Shown here piece by piece: positions 28,397 to 33,852 of a stretch of 51,241 bases of DNA. Source of the stretch: Chara braunii (taxonomy: Eukaryota; Streptophyta; Charophyceae; Charales; Characeae). Below the pieces are notes generated by a model. It did not search any database and was not told the DNA's origin. It saw nothing but the letters and a program-made list of their open reading frames with translations. A program made the translations under genes and the position numbers. The stretch lies in assembly GCA_003427395.1 (NCBI GenBank), contig BFEA01001017.1, positions 70,046-121,286 on the forward strand, in the 5' to 3' direction. How positions within the stretch are numbered: the first letter of the stretch is position 1; each line of letters opens with the position of its first letter.

Positions 28397-31309
28397 TTGA
28401 TTGGTTGATTGATTGGTTGGTTGGTTGATTGATTGGTTGATTGGTTAATTGGTTGATTGGTTGATCCTCGACGGGATGCTCAATCGATAGATGGGTGTAT
28501 TAATCAACTTACTAGATTCATCGAGTAGTGGTTCGATTGGTTGGCTGATTGCTTGATTGATTGATTCCAATGGAATAGATGGGTGGATTAATCAATTGAT
28601 TGATTGATTGATTCATTCATTCATTCATTCATTCATTCATTCATGCATTCATCCCAATGGGATTACGAAAATCTCGACTCGAAAGATATTATCATTTCTT
28701 CAGTTTTCGTCAGTTGCCCCCAGTTGAGTGAACTCGATTTTTTTTTCCCCAAATTGTTTTGTCGCTTTGCGGGCCTGTCTGCAAATTCTGTCGCGGATTG
28801 CACATCATTAAAAAAAAAACAATGTAGGTCGCAAAGCGTTTTAAGGTACACGTGGCATCCCTTTATGGCGTTAGACGATAATGGGGGTGGGCTCATAACA
28901 GTCAGGCAACGCGGGCGGCAAATTTGAAGCCTCAAAATTTCAAAATGAATCGACCCAAGCAGGAATAAGAGGCAGATGATTAGAAAAGTGACCAATAAAA
29001 AACAAGAAAAAAACAAAAATCTCAGGATGTCGAGAAACAAAGACTTAGGCACTCCAAAAATATACCACATTTTGAATAATTATTTCTCCTCAAAAAAATA
29101 CGCAATGGAGGACTAACGCATTACCCAAAAAATAGGAAAAAGTTTAGAACAACAGTTGAAAAAGAGATGCAAGGAGGGAGGGGGGAACCCGGGGGGGCGG
29201 GGGAACCCGGGGGGGCGAGGGAACCCGGGGGGGGGAAGGAGGGGAATATTCGCCCACGAAAGTCGATCATAAATTTTAAACTCTGAATCATCGAATCCCA
29301 AAAAAAAAAAAAAATGAAAAATTGAATAACTTAGCCATACAGATGATCGTACCCATTTTCTGGAGCACCGAATCGAATTAATCTTTCGACCGAACGGCAT
29401 TGATCTTCACAGAAAGGACGACCAAGTTCATAATTGATTTGCTTAATTCGGTCGTCCAATTGATACTTCATTTGGTCGTCCAAAGTTGGTCGCCGTCCTA
29501 ATTCCTAATCGGTCGTTCTAAGTTGGTTAGTCGTCGTCCTTGTTCGATTCGTCCGTACGAAGAGGACTTTCCGGTCAGGTACAGACGAGCAGCGGACAAC
29601 CACAGAACGTACAGACAGAGAAATGTCTTCAAGCAGCCACGTGGAGCCGGTTATCAACAGGGAATGAGTGACAAAGAAACGGGACATTGAGGATCCTCCT
29701 CTTCCTCTTCTCCCTCCACTTTCTACCTCCTCCTCCTCCTCCTCCTCCTCCTCCTCTTCTTCCTCCTCCTCTACCTCCTCCTCTACCTCCTCCTCCTCCT
29801 CTTCCTCCTCCTCCTCTTCTTCCTGCGACATACTACTTCCCGTCTTCGCCCGAACACAACGAACCCCTATCATCATCAATGCATACAAGCTATCTTTCCG
29901 GTCCGGTACAGTCATAACCTACTCCTCCTCTACCTCCTCATCTCTACCTCCTCCTCCTCCTCTACCTCCTCCTCCTCTCTACCTCCTCCTCTCTACCTCC
30001 TCCTCCTCCTCCTCCTCCTCCTCCTCCTCTTCCTGGGACAACTATTGCCCGTCTTCCTCCGAAAACGACAAAACCCAATCATCATCAACGCATACAAGCT
30101 ATATTTCCGGTCCAGTACAGTCATAATGAGGGTGCGTTGTATTCGGGGGATGATGGTTACGCTCTCCAAAAGACGACATTTTCATACGGCCACTAGACTG
30201 AAAAGCCTCTTCAGGCTCCAATGCTCTAAACGACTAAATAAGGAAAGTTTCCTTTTTCCAAAAGGAAAAGAAGCCACGTGTCGGCGGGTAAAAATGAAAA
30301 AAAAAGGAAAGCAAAACGCATGGACATTTCAGATTGCTGTGATTGGATTCACAACCAAGACCAAGTTAGGGCCTCGCTCCTACTAGCCCCATGCACAAAA
30401 GACAGAAAAAACGGCGACGTATCTTTCCATGTTCTAGCCGAAGATTCATTCCCATTTTGCACATTTGGTGCGTAGTGGAGCGAGGCACTGAAGCTCACTG
30501 CACAAGGGTGTCAGGAAAAGGGTAAGAGGGGATGATTCAGGGATCATTCACGCCTTGGGCCATTTCAGGGATAATTCCTTCTTCTCCTACTCCTCCTCTT
30601 CTTCCTCCTTCCCAAGCTTCTCTCAGAGAGAGAGAGAGAGAGAGAGAGAGGGATTGCAGACACTGAAACTCGCTGCACAAGGGTGTTATACGAGGGGAAA
30701 ATTCAAGAGGAGAAAATTCAAGGCTGATTCAGGGATCATTCACGGCTGGCCCCATTTTAGGGATAATGCCTTCTCCTTCTCCTTCTCCTCCTCCTCCTCC
30801 TCTTCTTCCTCCTTCCCAAACTTCTCAGAATTCTCTTAGAGAAGCTTAGCCTTCTTCCCCCAAATACAACGTACGGTCATTATAGCTGTATTTAGACTGG
30901 ACGATACCCCAAATACAGCTCTAATGACCGTACGTTGTATTCGGGGGAAAAAGGTAGGGAAGGAGGACAGACAGCACCGTTCCGTCAAATCCGAAGAATA
31001 GAAATTTAAATTTGCAAAAAAAAAATCTAAATAAATACATCCATTACAGTACTGACTAATAAATACTAGTAATAGATGAAAAACTGCATTAAATAAAATG
31101 GTTCCAAACGGTTCCAAATGGTTCCAAACGGTTGGGTTGCTGACATCAGGCTTTCGCGGACAACGAGTACCGCACGTAAGACACAGAGAGAGAGAGAGAG
31201 GAAGGGAGAGCGAAAGAGAGACACAGAGAGAGGAAGGGGGGGGGGGGAGAGAGAGAGAGAGACGAAAGAAAGAAAGGGGGCGAATCTCTCCCCCATCATC
31301 GTTTGCTGG

Positions 31310-31391
<82 letters not shown>

Positions 31392-32546
31392 CGCTCGCTC
31401 GCTCTCTCGCTCCCTTCATCGTTTGCTGGCATCAGTCTTACGTGCGGTACTCGTTGTCCGCAGAGAGAGAAAGGGAGCGAGAGAGAGAGAGAGAGAGAGA
31501 GAGAGGTGGCGTTTACCCAGTCCATGTCGCTGAAGGGCCCACACATGTAATTCTCAGTAATCAGCTCATGAGTTCGAATCCTGATGGAACAGATGAATAC
31601 GCCCTCCTATAATACAGTATTAGGGGGGCTACCCCTTTCCAAAAGGAAACGAAAAAAGAAGACAAACATGGGGCGAGGGGGAAGAACGAAGAAGGGGGAG
31701 AGAGAGAGAGAGAGAGAGAGGGGGGGGTTGCAGGCAAAACGGGTAAATGAACAAAATGACCCTTACCGCACGCGAAGACTTTCCGAGGTCCTTTTTCTGA
31801 GAACCCTCCTTCTCATCTTCCGACTCCGGCTCCGATTCCGACTCAGATCCCGACCCCGACGATTCCGCATCTGAAGTGTCTTCTTCCTGACTCCCGCCAA
31901 TCGTTCGATCTTCATCTCCATCACTTCCACCATCGCCATTCCTTCTTCCCTTTCCCTTTCCTTTTCCATTTGCCATCCTGCCATTCAAGCGTGCTTTCTT
32001 CTGCTCCTCCTCTTTCTCCTCCTCCTCCTCCTCCTCCTCCTCCTCCTCCTCGTCGGCATGATCGTCCCAATTCCCGTCCTCTGACAGACGCTCATCCTCT
32101 TCGTCGTCATCTTCCTCCTCCTCCTCCTCCTCCTCTTCCTCTCTCTCTCCCTCTTCAATGGCCGTCCCACGTCGAGCAACTCCATCTTCTTCGCAGTCCT
32201 CACTCGCACCGCCATCGCCATCTTCTTCGTCGTCTTCACTTGCGCCGCCATCGCTATCTTCCTCCTCATCATCTTCGTCATCACTCCTTTCCCGCCGGCT
32301 ACGATCGCCAGAAGGTTTCCCGCCCACCGATTTCTTCTTTGCAACTGCACCTCCTTCCTTCTTCTTGTTCCCGACGACTGACTGCTTCGTCATGTTAATC
32401 CGTCGGATCTTCTGATCAACGGTTGTCGTGGGCGTTCGCGATCGGTCTTCGCAGGGAGTAATGGCAGGGCCAGAAAACTCCCACGGCGCTTGAGTCTCAG
32501 GAAGGACACCCAATGCCCCGGCATCAAACTTGAAACTCGGATCCAT
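645..32546 (-). CDS. RH28: DDX27/Drs1-type DEAD-box ATP-dependent RNA helicase (plant RH28 orthologue), 16 exons, 3' incomplete
   Basis: Members of this family are nucleolar helicases of 60S subunit assembly: yeast Drs1 and human DDX27 act in pre-rRNA processing. Exons, in transcript order: 31767-32546, 24285-24479, 23596-23664, 20789-20895, 17999-18077, 15435-15521, 14416-14502, 13019-13167, 11649-11744, 11382-11484, 7555-7617, 5971-6032, 5117-5213, 3346-3464, 1490-1532, 645-746. They splice into 746 codons without a stop. Residues 1-260 are an acidic, low-complexity tail. Then come the Q motif with GYERPTPIQ (317-325), AITGSGK (342-348), PTRELA (377-382), VVGG (403-406), TPGR (426-429), DEAD (451-454), SAT (482-484), [11 protein letters not shown] (574-584), ATDVAARGLD (599-608) and [10 protein letters not shown] (629-638). 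The C-terminal [10 protein letters not shown] is typical of the plant proteins. Every catalytic motif is intact. The lysine-rich C-terminus is expected beyond position 1. Family assignment is very sure; exon edges were read by eye. Confidence 0.95.
957..1198. repeat. Degenerate tandem repeat, units of about 65-70 bp
   Basis: The words CACTGATCTGT, CCTCAGCCAAAAGTTGTTC and CTTTGCATGCAATTCCGCCG recur in order at 979-1046, partly at 1080-1117 and again at 1118-1181. GACATGTGAAGCTTGACC flanks both ends (957 and 1181). It sits in intron 15. Confidence 0.75.
1490..1532 (-). CDS. RH28: RH28 exon 15: micro-exon (residues 698-712)
   Basis: A 43-base exon encodes [14 protein letters not shown]. Acceptor TGGAAG|G, donor AAG|GTAAGA. 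One base completes the split Thr codon and 14 codons follow, so the phases of exons 14 and 16 are reconciled. The sequence matches the conserved LRKAEME helix of plant RH28. Confidence 0.88.
1567..1608. repeat. (CA)n microsatellite
   Basis: About 20 CA units lie in intron 14, only 35 bases upstream of micro-exon 15 on the gene strand, where they read as (TG)n before the acceptor. Confidence 0.95.
1717..1999. repeat. Tandem duplication, unit about 164 bp
   Basis: 1717-1840 and 1881-1999 share TACTTYTGATCCATC, TTACATTTTCTTTCCGATTC and GAACATGCA in the same order with moderate divergence. Confidence 0.7.
2219..3210 (-). mobile_element. Dispersed ~0.9 kb repeat, copy 1, bounded by MITE-family half ends
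   Basis: 2262-3188 is an inverted, diverged copy of 9025-9890. It is flanked on the left by CTTCTTCCCCCGAATACAAC (2220) and on the right by TATTCGGGGGAAAAAGGTAG (3190). These are the two ends of the intact palindromic element at 30847-30957. The repeat therefore looks like a larger element, or an insertion, between those ends. It contains ambiguous bases at 2669, 2973-2974 and 3016, and no protein frame. Confidence 0.65.
3346..3464 (-). CDS. RH28: RH28 exon 14: C-terminal extension (residues 659-698)
   Basis: The exon begins [15 protein letters not shown], then a helical stretch ending SILQEE. Acceptor TGGCAG|GCT. The donor AC|GTACGT (phase 2) fits the next exon. Confidence 0.9.
5058..5083. 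repeat. (CATAG)n short tandem repeat
   Basis: Five AGCAT units lie in intron 13, 34 bases after the exon 13 donor on the gene strand. Confidence 0.85.
5117..5213 (-). CDS. RH28: RH28 exon 13: motif VI (residues 626-658)
   Basis: The exon begins [15 protein letters not shown] and continues [17 protein letters not shown]. Motif VI contains both arginine fingers. Acceptor CCAAAG|G, donor ATG|GTACGT. Confidence 0.94.
5971..6032 (-). CDS. RH28: RH28 exon 12: motif V, second part (residues 606-626)
   Basis: The exon reads [20 protein letters not shown] plus two bases of Gln626. Acceptor CGCGCAG|GGA, donor CA|GTAAGT in phase 2. Confidence 0.93.
6790..7170. repeat. Degenerate ~100 bp tandem repeat
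   Basis: ATTGATTTGATTTGCCTTCTT followed by AAAAGGG..GACCTTT and TATACCCCTCC recurs with phases near 6797, 6905, 7004 and 7138 (a partial unit at 7060). It lies in intron 11. Confidence 0.7.
7555..7617 (-). CDS. RH28: RH28 exon 11: motif V, first part (residues 585-605)
   Basis: The exon is 21 codons, [10 protein letters not shown] and [11 protein letters not shown]. Acceptor TTTTCAG|GCG, donor AGG|GTGAGT. The intron splits ATDVAAR from GLD of motif V. Confidence 0.94.
7749..7858. mobile_element. Palindromic MITE, family CTACCGTCTTC
   Basis: The 110 bp copy begins CTACCGTCTTCACCCGAAT and ends with the near-complement ATTCGGATGAAGACGTAG. The arms are about 40 bases with a short spacer. It lies in intron 10 beside exon 11. 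Confidence 0.85.
7990..8140 (+). mobile_element. tRNA-derived SINE-like fragment
   Basis: GGGCCTAGCTCAGTGGG (7998-8014) is a good RNA polymerase III A box. GAGTTCAAAAAC (8049-8060) is a degenerate B box about 40 bases later. TTGAAATACAGA before the B box is shared with the element at 27330, so the two are probably one family. Confidence 0.55.
8534..8855. mobile_element. Foldback MITE with ~110 bp terminal inverted repeats
   Basis: The left arm starts TTCGTCAAAACGGACATATT and the right arm ends with its complement at 8855. Further matches are AACGCCCTACCCC (8628) against GGGGTAGGGCGTT (8740). The loop of about 100 bases repeats CGGACTT. No target duplication was clear. It lies in intron 10. 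Confidence 0.85.
9025..9890 (+). mobile_element. Dispersed ~0.9 kb repeat, copy 2 (opposite orientation)
   Basis: This stretch is homologous to the reverse complement of 2262-3188, including a (CA)n stretch near 9245, the CTTCTAGAAGGTC palindrome (9640) and a string of tRNA B-box-like words (GGTTCAATTCC near 9768, reverse-complement GGTTCGATCCC near 9820). The terminal inverted repeats seen beside copy 1 are absent. Function is unknown. Confidence 0.65.
10050..10075. repeat. Poly-A tract
   Basis: This is an A homopolymer of about 26 bases. Similar runs stand at 5739-5763, 11247-11270, 15386-15411 and 27148-27172. They may mark retroposed fragments or simple slippage. Confidence 0.8.
11382..11484 (-). 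CDS. RH28: RH28 exon 10: motif IVa (residues 550-584)
   Basis: The exon reads [20 protein letters not shown] and then [14 protein letters not shown], which is diagnostic of DDX27-like helicases. Acceptor TTGCAG|T, donor GAG|GTGAGT. Confidence 0.95.
11649..11744 (-). CDS. RH28: RH28 exon 9: domain 2 entry, motif IV (residues 518-550)
   Basis: The exon reads [20 protein letters not shown] and then [11 protein letters not shown]. Acceptor ATGCAG|A and donor TG|GTGAGT. The split TG|T codon gives Cys550 (FCQTK). A 164 bp intron, the shortest of the gene, separates it from exon 10. Confidence 0.94.
11795..11937. mobile_element. TTAA-bounded MITE with ACCACCAG ends, copy 1
   Basis: TTAAACCACCAG at the left and CTGGTGGTTTAA at the right form inverted ends directly inside TTAA on both sides. 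The interior (CTTGGCCCAGC, GTCGGATGAATTTGGGC, CCCGTAC) matches the copy at 22967-23142. Confidence 0.75.
11947..12023. repeat. (CT)n microsatellite
   Basis: About 38 uninterrupted CT units lie in intron 8. Confidence 0.97.
12078..12190. mobile_element. Palindromic MITE, family CTACCGTCTTC, diverged copy
   Basis: CTACCACCGTCACCC opens and GGTGAAGACGGTAG closes the element. The centre keeps GTTATAGCTGTATT and GGTAATGACC. Confidence 0.75.
12261..12346. mobile_element. Palindromic MITE, family CTACCGTCTTC, shortened copy
   Basis: The inner arms GCACAGTCATTATAG and AATAATGACCGTGC pair. The left outer arm is lost or diverged, while AAGAAGACGATAG remains on the right. Confidence 0.65.
12934..12991. 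repeat. Poly-G homopolymer, 58 bases
   Basis: This is an uninterrupted G run just downstream of the exon 8 donor (as C on the gene strand). The true length is uncertain with most sequencing chemistries. Confidence 0.9.
13019..13167 (-). CDS. RH28: RH28 exon 8: motif III SAT (residues 469-518)
   Basis: The exon begins [20 protein letters not shown] and runs through [16 protein letters not shown] to the interdomain linker. Acceptor TGTGCAG|GTG. The likely donor is GAAGA|GTAGGT in phase 2, supported because exon 9 then restores the codon GAA. A 58-base poly-C run (on this strand) lies 27 bases after the donor. Confidence 0.92.
13590..13650. mobile_element. Half of a palindromic MITE, family CTACCGTCTTC
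   Basis: AATACAGCTATAATGACCGA is the right arm of the family, followed by a diverged end. The left arm is missing. Confidence 0.5.
13907..14062. repeat. (GA)n microsatellite, ~155 bp
   Basis: Almost pure GA with one ambiguous base (13974). A second, impure GA block follows at 14236-14341. It lies in intron 7. Confidence 0.96.
14416..14502 (-). CDS. RH28: RH28 exon 7: motif II DEAD (residues 440-468)
   Basis: The exon is 29 codons beginning [18 protein letters not shown]. The DEAD box, which binds magnesium and hydrolyses ATP, is intact. Acceptor GACAG|GTA, donor CTG|GTGAGT. It is too short to have been found as an isolated open frame. Confidence 0.95.
15435..15521 (-). CDS. RH28: RH28 exon 6: motif Ib TPGR (residues 411-439)
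   Basis: The exon is 29 codons, [20 protein letters not shown] followed by IDHLHNTQS. Acceptor GAACAG|GCT, donor TCG|GTGAGT, phase 0. Confidence 0.95.
15992..16100. mobile_element. Palindromic MITE, family CTACCGTCTTC
   Basis: CTACCGTCTTCACCCGAACA at the left pairs with TATTCGGGTGATGACGGT at the right. It abuts a GTAGTGGTGGTTTAA end of the TTAA family (15973-15988). Confidence 0.85.
16235..16345. mobile_element. Palindromic MITE, family CTACCGTCTTC, best-preserved copy
   Basis: The 111 bp element has ends CTACCGTCTTCGCCCGAATA and TATTCGGGTGAAGACGGTAG, which are perfect complements apart from one base. It is one of three copies within 540 bp. Confidence 0.88.
16415..16524. mobile_element. 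Palindromic MITE, family CTACCGTCTTC
   Basis: TACTGTCTTCACCCGAATAG opens and CTATTCGGGTTACGACGGTA closes the element. A CTGGTGGTTTAA end lies just upstream (16396-16407). Confidence 0.86.
17999..18077 (-). CDS. RH28: RH28 exon 5: motif GG (residues 385-410)
   Basis: One base completes Gln384, followed by [14 protein letters not shown] and LVVGGLSNK. Acceptor CACACAG|A, donor AAG|GTGAGA. VVGGLS is the RNA-contacting GG motif of domain 1. Confidence 0.94.
19657..19727. repeat. Short GGAAGAT minisatellite
   Basis: ATGGAAG units (7 bp) repeat about eight times with an interruption in the middle. It lies in intron 4. Confidence 0.8.
20100..20325. mobile_element. TTAA-bounded MITE with ACCACCAG ends, copy 2
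   Basis: TTAAACCACCAG (20100) and CTGGTGGTTTAA (20314-20325) bound a 226 bp element with an interior unlike copies 1 and 3. A 16-base word, ACAAGAGATCTGGGA, is tandemly duplicated near its right end. Confidence 0.75.
20545..20714. repeat. Duplicated ACAACG/GATGAT-rich segment
   Basis: GACAACGACAAYGAC and GATGATGATG runs occur twice, each after an AGGATTYCC..CAGGAAAAGAGGGCA block (20495 and 20624). It lies in intron 4, right beside exon 4 on its downstream side. Confidence 0.7.
20789..20895 (-). CDS. RH28: RH28 exon 4: motif Ia (residues 349-384)
   Basis: The exon begins [14 protein letters not shown] and ends with [11 protein letters not shown] plus two bases of a Gln codon (CA|GTATGG). Acceptor CTCGCAG|ACG. 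The split codon is completed by the first A of exon 5. Confidence 0.94.
21062..21178. repeat. GGAAGGGGA minisatellite
   Basis: GGGAGGAA(C/G) units are tandemly repeated over about 115 bases in intron 3. Confidence 0.9.
21215..21290 (-). mobile_element. tRNA-like SINE head (A and B boxes)
   Basis: On the minus strand TGTGGCTCAATGGTGCAC (21273-21256) fits an A box. GAGTTCGAGTC (21228-21218) is a near-perfect B box at tRNA spacing. The anticodon arm is not preserved, so it is a tRNA-derived retroposon rather than a gene. Confidence 0.55.
21663..22104. repeat. Tandem duplication, unit about 206 bp
   Basis: AATCGCTTCTGCRATCTCT through CTCACACTGTCATT occurs twice (21663 and 21869) with about 10 percent differences. 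ATTC is expanded only in the second unit. It lies in intron 3. Confidence 0.88.
22329..22478. other. Long intronic hairpin, ~31 bp stem
   Basis: GGCTGAGCACGTCAAAGACA (from 22328) continues into TTGTCTTCCT. It pairs with AGGAAGACAATGTC (22449) and TTTGATGTGCTCAGCC, with only one G-U as RNA. The ~88-base loop holds a second perfect 10 bp hairpin (GGGTGGCTTT/AAAGCCACCC, 22412-22443). It could be a MITE or a small-RNA precursor. Confidence 0.7.
22746..22970. mobile_element. TTAA-family MITE, CCACTAC subtype
   Basis: TTGAACCACCACTACCT at the left matches the complement of AGGTAGTGGCAGTTAA at the right. It shares its right TTAA with the next element. Confidence 0.5.
22967..23142. mobile_element. 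TTAA-bounded MITE with ACCACCAG ends, copy 3
   Basis: The interior is homologous to copy 1 (AGTACTTGGCCCAGCT, GTCGGATGAATTTGGGCG, CCCGTACATTTCCTAAAAT). The right end CTGGTGGTTTAA is intact and the left end is diverged beside TTAA. Confidence 0.7.
23596..23664 (-). CDS. RH28: RH28 exon 3: Walker A motif I (residues 326-348)
   Basis: The exon is 23 codons and begins [13 protein letters not shown]. It ends exactly after AITGSGK, the phosphate-binding loop. Acceptor CTGCAG|GCT, donor AAG|GTGAGC, phase 0. The motif I lysine is the last codon of the exon. Confidence 0.95.
24097..24212. mobile_element. Palindromic MITE, family CTACCGTCTTC
   Basis: CTACCCTCTTCTCACCCGAA opens and TTCAAGTGAAGACGGTAG closes the element. 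It lies in the short intron 2, 70 bases beyond exon 2 on its downstream side. Confidence 0.82.
24285..24479 (-). CDS. RH28: RH28 exon 2: linker and Q motif (residues 261-325)
   Basis: The exon is 65 codons in phase 0 at both ends, with acceptor ACGCAG|AGC and donor CAG|GTGCGC. It starts with a lysine-rich linker (SKKKEGG), then [19 protein letters not shown] and ERPTPIQ, the DDX27-type Q motif that reads the adenine of ATP. The 7.3 kb intron before it is the largest in the gene. A small extra exon inside that intron cannot be excluded, but the phases join without one. Confidence 0.93.
25072..25165. mobile_element. Palindromic MITE, family CTACCGTCTTC, 3'-truncated
   Basis: CTACTGTCTTCACCAAATAG and GTCATTATCGCTACATC are present. 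The right outer arm ends early. A second half copy follows at 25252-25315. Confidence 0.65.
25252..25315. mobile_element. Left half of a palindromic MITE
   Basis: CTACCGTCTTCGCCCAAATA and GGTCATTATCGCTGCATC are present; the right arm is missing. Confidence 0.65.
26341..26540. repeat. (GATA)n microsatellite array
   Basis: GATA blocks are interrupted by GAACA and by a CATA block, giving a higher-order pattern. It lies in intron 1. Confidence 0.95.
27330..27440 (+). mobile_element. tRNA-derived SINE-like element
   Basis: TGGTCTAGCACAGTTGGTAC (27338) is an A box and GAGTTCAGACTCC (27416-27428) a B box. The spacing is stretched by a T-rich run. TTGAAATACAGACC before the B box is shared with the element at 7990. 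A related A-box piece, CCTAGCTCAGTAGCC, lies at 27208. Confidence 0.5.
27595..27620. repeat. Poly-G homopolymer, 26 bases
   Basis: G run in intron 1; another of 17 bases stands at 27784-27800. Confidence 0.9.
27986..28045. repeat. Poly-G homopolymer, 60 bases
   Basis: The longest G run in the window, in intron 1. The length is probably not exact. Confidence 0.9.
28260..28640. repeat. (GATT)n array with GGTT variants, then (ATTC)n
   Basis: GATT units run from about 28273 to 28460 and drift to GGTT in the second half. A shorter GATT block followed by ATTC units lies at 28598-28643. Non-repeat ACGGGATGCTCAATSGATAG words are duplicated at 28227 and 28473. Confidence 0.92.
29178..29240. repeat. 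GGGGGAACCC tandem with quadruplex potential
   Basis: GGGGGAACCCGGGGGGGCG is repeated three times. Four or more G runs are close enough to form a G-quadruplex on the plus strand. Confidence 0.75.
29728..30033. repeat. (TCC)n arrays around two MITE copies
   Basis: TCC/TAC-CTCC blocks lie at 29728-29822 and 29931-30033. Each is followed by the same MITE-like sequence (CCCGTCTTC..CATACAAGCTAT), so the microsatellite and MITE were duplicated as one ~210 bp unit. Confidence 0.8.
29838..30156. mobile_element. Two diverged MITE copies, family CTACCGTCTTC
   Basis: Copies at 29838-29917 and 30046-30156 share CATCATCAAYGCATACAAGC and TTTCCGGTCC. The second keeps a right end, GTATTCGGGGGATGATGGT. Confidence 0.65.
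30847..30957. mobile_element. Palindromic MITE, CTTCTTCCCCC variant, near-perfect
   Basis: TAGCCTTCTTCCCCCAAATA pairs with TATTCGGGGGAAAAAGGTA. The inner arms ACGTACGGTCATTATAGCTG and the complement are almost perfect. The same variant ends flank the 0.9 kb repeat at 2219-3210. Confidence 0.85.
31157..31460. repeat. 26 bp perfect inverted repeat flanking (CT)n
   Basis: CGGACAACGAGTACCGCACG plus TAAGAC (31157-31182) is perfectly complementary to 31435-31460. Between them lie (GA)n, ATCGTTTGCTGGC (31297), (CT)38 at 31313-31388 and ATCGTTTGCTGGC again (31419). The GA and CT blocks can also pair with each other, extending the foldback. Confidence 0.85.
31767..32546 (-). CDS. RH28: RH28 exon 1: start codon and acidic N-terminal tail (residues 1-260)
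   Basis: The start ATG at 32546-32544 is the first in frame: a TAA stands nine codons upstream (32571-32573 on the plus strand). The protein begins [14 protein letters not shown] (21-24) and [11 protein letters not shown] (40-50) match the short conserved N-terminal blocks of plant RH28. The rest is disordered and charged, with Glu runs at 136-145 and 166-177 encoded by GAG/GAA microsatellites, KGKGKGKG-like basic patches and serine-acid repeats. Such tails are common in nucleolar proteins. The donor is GCG|GTAAGG in phase 0. The poly-Glu tracts are likely length-variable between individuals. Confidence 0.88.
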
Positions 32547-32795
32547 CTTCCCCTCTCTTGTTTTCCCACCTTATAGCCTGCCCTCCTCCTCACCAAACTC
32601 CTGCTTCTCCTTCTCCTCCTCCTCCTTCTCCTTCTCCTCTTCCTCCTCTTCCTTCCTCCCTCCTTCTCCTTCTCCTCTTCCTCCTCGTCCTCCTCTTCCT
32701 CCTCTTCCTCCTCTTCTTCCTCCTCTTCCTCCTCTTCCTCTTCTTCCTCCTCTTCCTCTTCTTTCTTTTCCTCCTCTTCCTCCTACAAAATCTGG
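32547..32795 (-). promoter_or_regulatory. Purine-rich leader/promoter tract upstream of RH28
   Basis: The 250 bases before the start codon are almost pure GGA/GAA on the gene strand from about 32580 to 32785. This resembles a GA-rich 5' untranslated leader or core promoter of plants. Long homopurine mirror tracts like this can also form triplex DNA. No TATA box at a sensible distance and no transcription start could be placed. Confidence 0.35.
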
Positions 32796-33852
32796 CTCTT
32801 TTCCCCTACAATATGAAGGAGATGATGGAACTTCTGTGATGAAACCAAGAAGGAGAACACGAAGCCACCTCACGATCCGATCCGCGAACCACTAAGCGTT
32901 CATTGAGGCATACTAACACTACTCCCCCAACTCAGTAGTAGCAGAACCGGAAACATATGACACGGTATAATTGAAGTGCTTTCCACAACACGCTCTGGCC
33001 GCACCACGCTATGGCCGCACGACGGTCGTGTGCCGCCGCCCCCCCTTCGCATCCCCACCTTGGTCCTACCGGTAGCCTTCCTGTGCGTGGCGGCTGTGCT
33101 GTGCCCTGCCGAGCCGTGCCATCGCCAGGCCAACCTTCTACCCCCGACTGCCAGAGGATGACCCCTCGCCCAGGGTGCCCGTTGTTGTTGGCCCCTTCGG
33201 CCTGTCACCCCATTCGTCCTACTACCCCTACCTGAGTCGCGAGCTTGACCTGCTCCTTACTCCGGTAGGTCTGCCTCCACGCTCCCCGCTCCCCGCTCGG
33301 CTGGGAGAAGAACCCCCCACCCAACCCTGTGGCCGGGCCTCCTTTTTTTTTTTTAATTTTTTTTGTGGGGGGGGGCCTACTATTCCGAGCCTCCCCTTTG
33401 CCCTGGGCTGAAACTCCAGAGGCTCTGAGGTCAGGGTCCTCTTTTTGGCGTCCTCGGCCCAAGTCCCACAAGCAGCCTTGAAATCCTCAACTCCCGAATC
33501 TGGATGTGTTTATGGGGAGGTGCAGAGAATCGCATTGGGTGTCCTCAACGGCGCCGTCCAGATACGGACGTTGAGGAAACTCAATGCTGGTAGTGGGGAC
33601 TTGAACCAGGGCTGTCAGTTCGTATCCAGCCGCAGAGATCACGGTCCCACTTTGTTTTGTTTTGTTTTTTTGTTTTTTGTTTTTTCAAAGCTATATTCTT
33701 CTCTCAATTTCACCCCACACTACCTACGTACCACTACTCCTAATTGTAGGCATACGGGGAACCCCGTAGCAGCCAGAACCATGTTCACGGGAGAACATGC
33801 GGGGGCTGCTCCCGACCTGCAGGTGGGCGATACCGGCTAGGGGACAGCCAGT
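32796..33852. other. GC-rich intergenic sequence with no recognised gene
   Basis: This stretch lies upstream of RH28. Short open frames exist on both strands but carry no recognisable domain. A lone B-box-like word, GGTTCAAGTCC on the minus strand near 33605, has no convincing A box. Confidence 0.4.

Noticed and set aside
31560-31590. SINE suggested by GAGTTCGAATCC (B box)
   Set aside because: No acceptable A box at the right distance upstream.
32565-32575. TATA box (CTATAAGG on the minus strand) before the RH28 start
   Set aside because: It stands about 25 bases from the ATG, too close to leave any untranslated leader.
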